Part shown: positions 40,677 through 40,870 of the stretch, piece after piece
Layout of the letters: every line of letters starts with the position of its first letter
How positions within the stretch are numbered: the first letter of the stretch is position 1
Assembly: GCA_028290405.1 (NCBI GenBank)
Contig: JAQGJX010000095.1
Coordinates: forward strand, 1-40,870
From: Hyphomicrobiales bacterium
Lineage (GTDB): Bacteria > Pseudomonadota > Alphaproteobacteria > Rhizobiales > Beijerinckiaceae
DNA length: 40,870 nucleotides
Direction: 5' to 3'
Notes under the pieces: generated by a model
The model's database searches: none
What the model was told of the DNA's origin: nothing
The model's input: only the letters and a program-made list of their open reading frames with translations
Position numbers and translations under genes: made by a program

Positions 40677-40870
40677 ATGCGCGACGACCAGAAGAACCTT
40701 TTCCTGGCCATGGGCCTTTCGCTTCTGGTCATCGTCGGCTGGAATTATTTCTACGGCGTGCCGACCGACGACAAGGCCCGGCAGGTGCAGACGCAGCAGG
40801 GCCAGATCGCCCCGCCGGCGAGCCCCGCGCCCACGGCCTCTCCGGTCGCGCCGGGCCAGCCCGCCGCCGC
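40677..40870 (+). CDS. yidC: Membrane protein insertase YidC, N-terminus (cut by window edge)
   Basis: The first 64 residues are visible. They include the charged start M-R-D-D-Q-K-N-L, the first membrane helix (about 9-25: F-L-A-M-G-L-S-L-L-V-I-V-G-W-N-Y-F) and the beginning of a Gln/Pro/Ala-rich periplasmic linker. YidC inserts proteins into the inner membrane, alone or with SecYEG. The assignment rests on this start plus the conserved order rpmH-rnpA-yidC. The Pro/Ala-rich linker is common in alphaproteobacterial YidC. The insertase core lies beyond the edge. Confidence 0.93.
   Translation, partial: MRDDQKNLFLAMGLSLLVIVGWNYFYGVPTDDKARQVQTQQGQIAPPASPAPTASPVAPGQPAA

Overview
The window is a GC-rich stretch of chromosome from what looks like an alphaproteobacterium, most likely of the order Hyphomicrobiales (Rhizobiales). 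The reasons are the rpmH-rnpA-yidC order at the right end, an HWE-type histidine kinase, many Bug/TctC-type periplasmic binding proteins, an Omp25-like beta-barrel, DUF305/DUF805 proteins and frequent GTG starts. I cannot name a genus. There are no rRNA genes, CRISPR arrays, insertion sequences or phage genes. The only structural RNA gene I can support is tRNA-Arg(CCG).

Layout. 1-2.5 kb: an RraA-like aldolase (cut by the left edge) and a phthalate-dioxygenase-like Rieske oxygenase on the minus strand, then two small unknown genes. 2.5-8.3 kb: an esterase/nitrilase pair, a DUF305 protein, a PuuE-like deacetylase, trmO coupled to a one-domain ModE-like regulator, and a DHA2 exporter. 8.3-15.7 kb: a universal stress protein, then an aromatic-catabolism block (PcaF-like thiolase, dienelactone hydrolase, a complete TctB-TctA-TctC transporter, intradiol dioxygenase). 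15.8-21.7 kb: tRNA-Arg, then poorly conserved genes, including an ethylene-receptor-like sensor without an ATPase domain directly upstream of a PAS-HWE kinase, and a lytic transglycosylase with a probable SPOR tail. 22-25.2 kb: two orphan TctC-like binding proteins flanking a MetE-core protein. 25.3-30.2 kb: an orphan sulfate-type binding protein facing a sulfonate-type ABC transporter plus TauD-like dioxygenase. 30.3-40.9 kb: an Omp25-like barrel with a large Cys-rich insert, an alpha/beta hydrolase, a CorC/HlyC-like CBS protein, dapD-DUF805, an orphan histidine kinase, a TVP38-flavoprotein pair, and rpmH-rnpA-yidC (cut by the right edge).

How the genes fit together. Two themes dominate. The first is catabolism of aromatic acids: ring oxygenation, ortho cleavage, dienelactone hydrolysis, terminal thiolysis and solute uptake. 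An inverted repeat, CCGTAA-N2-TTACGG, upstream of the Rieske gene recurs in degenerate form before tctB and hints at a shared regulator. The second is scavenging of sulfur or methyl compounds (sulfonate ABC transporter, TauD, Sbp-like protein, MetE-like protein). The least ordinary item is the split-looking ethylene-receptor/HWE kinase pair at 17.1-18.9 kb.
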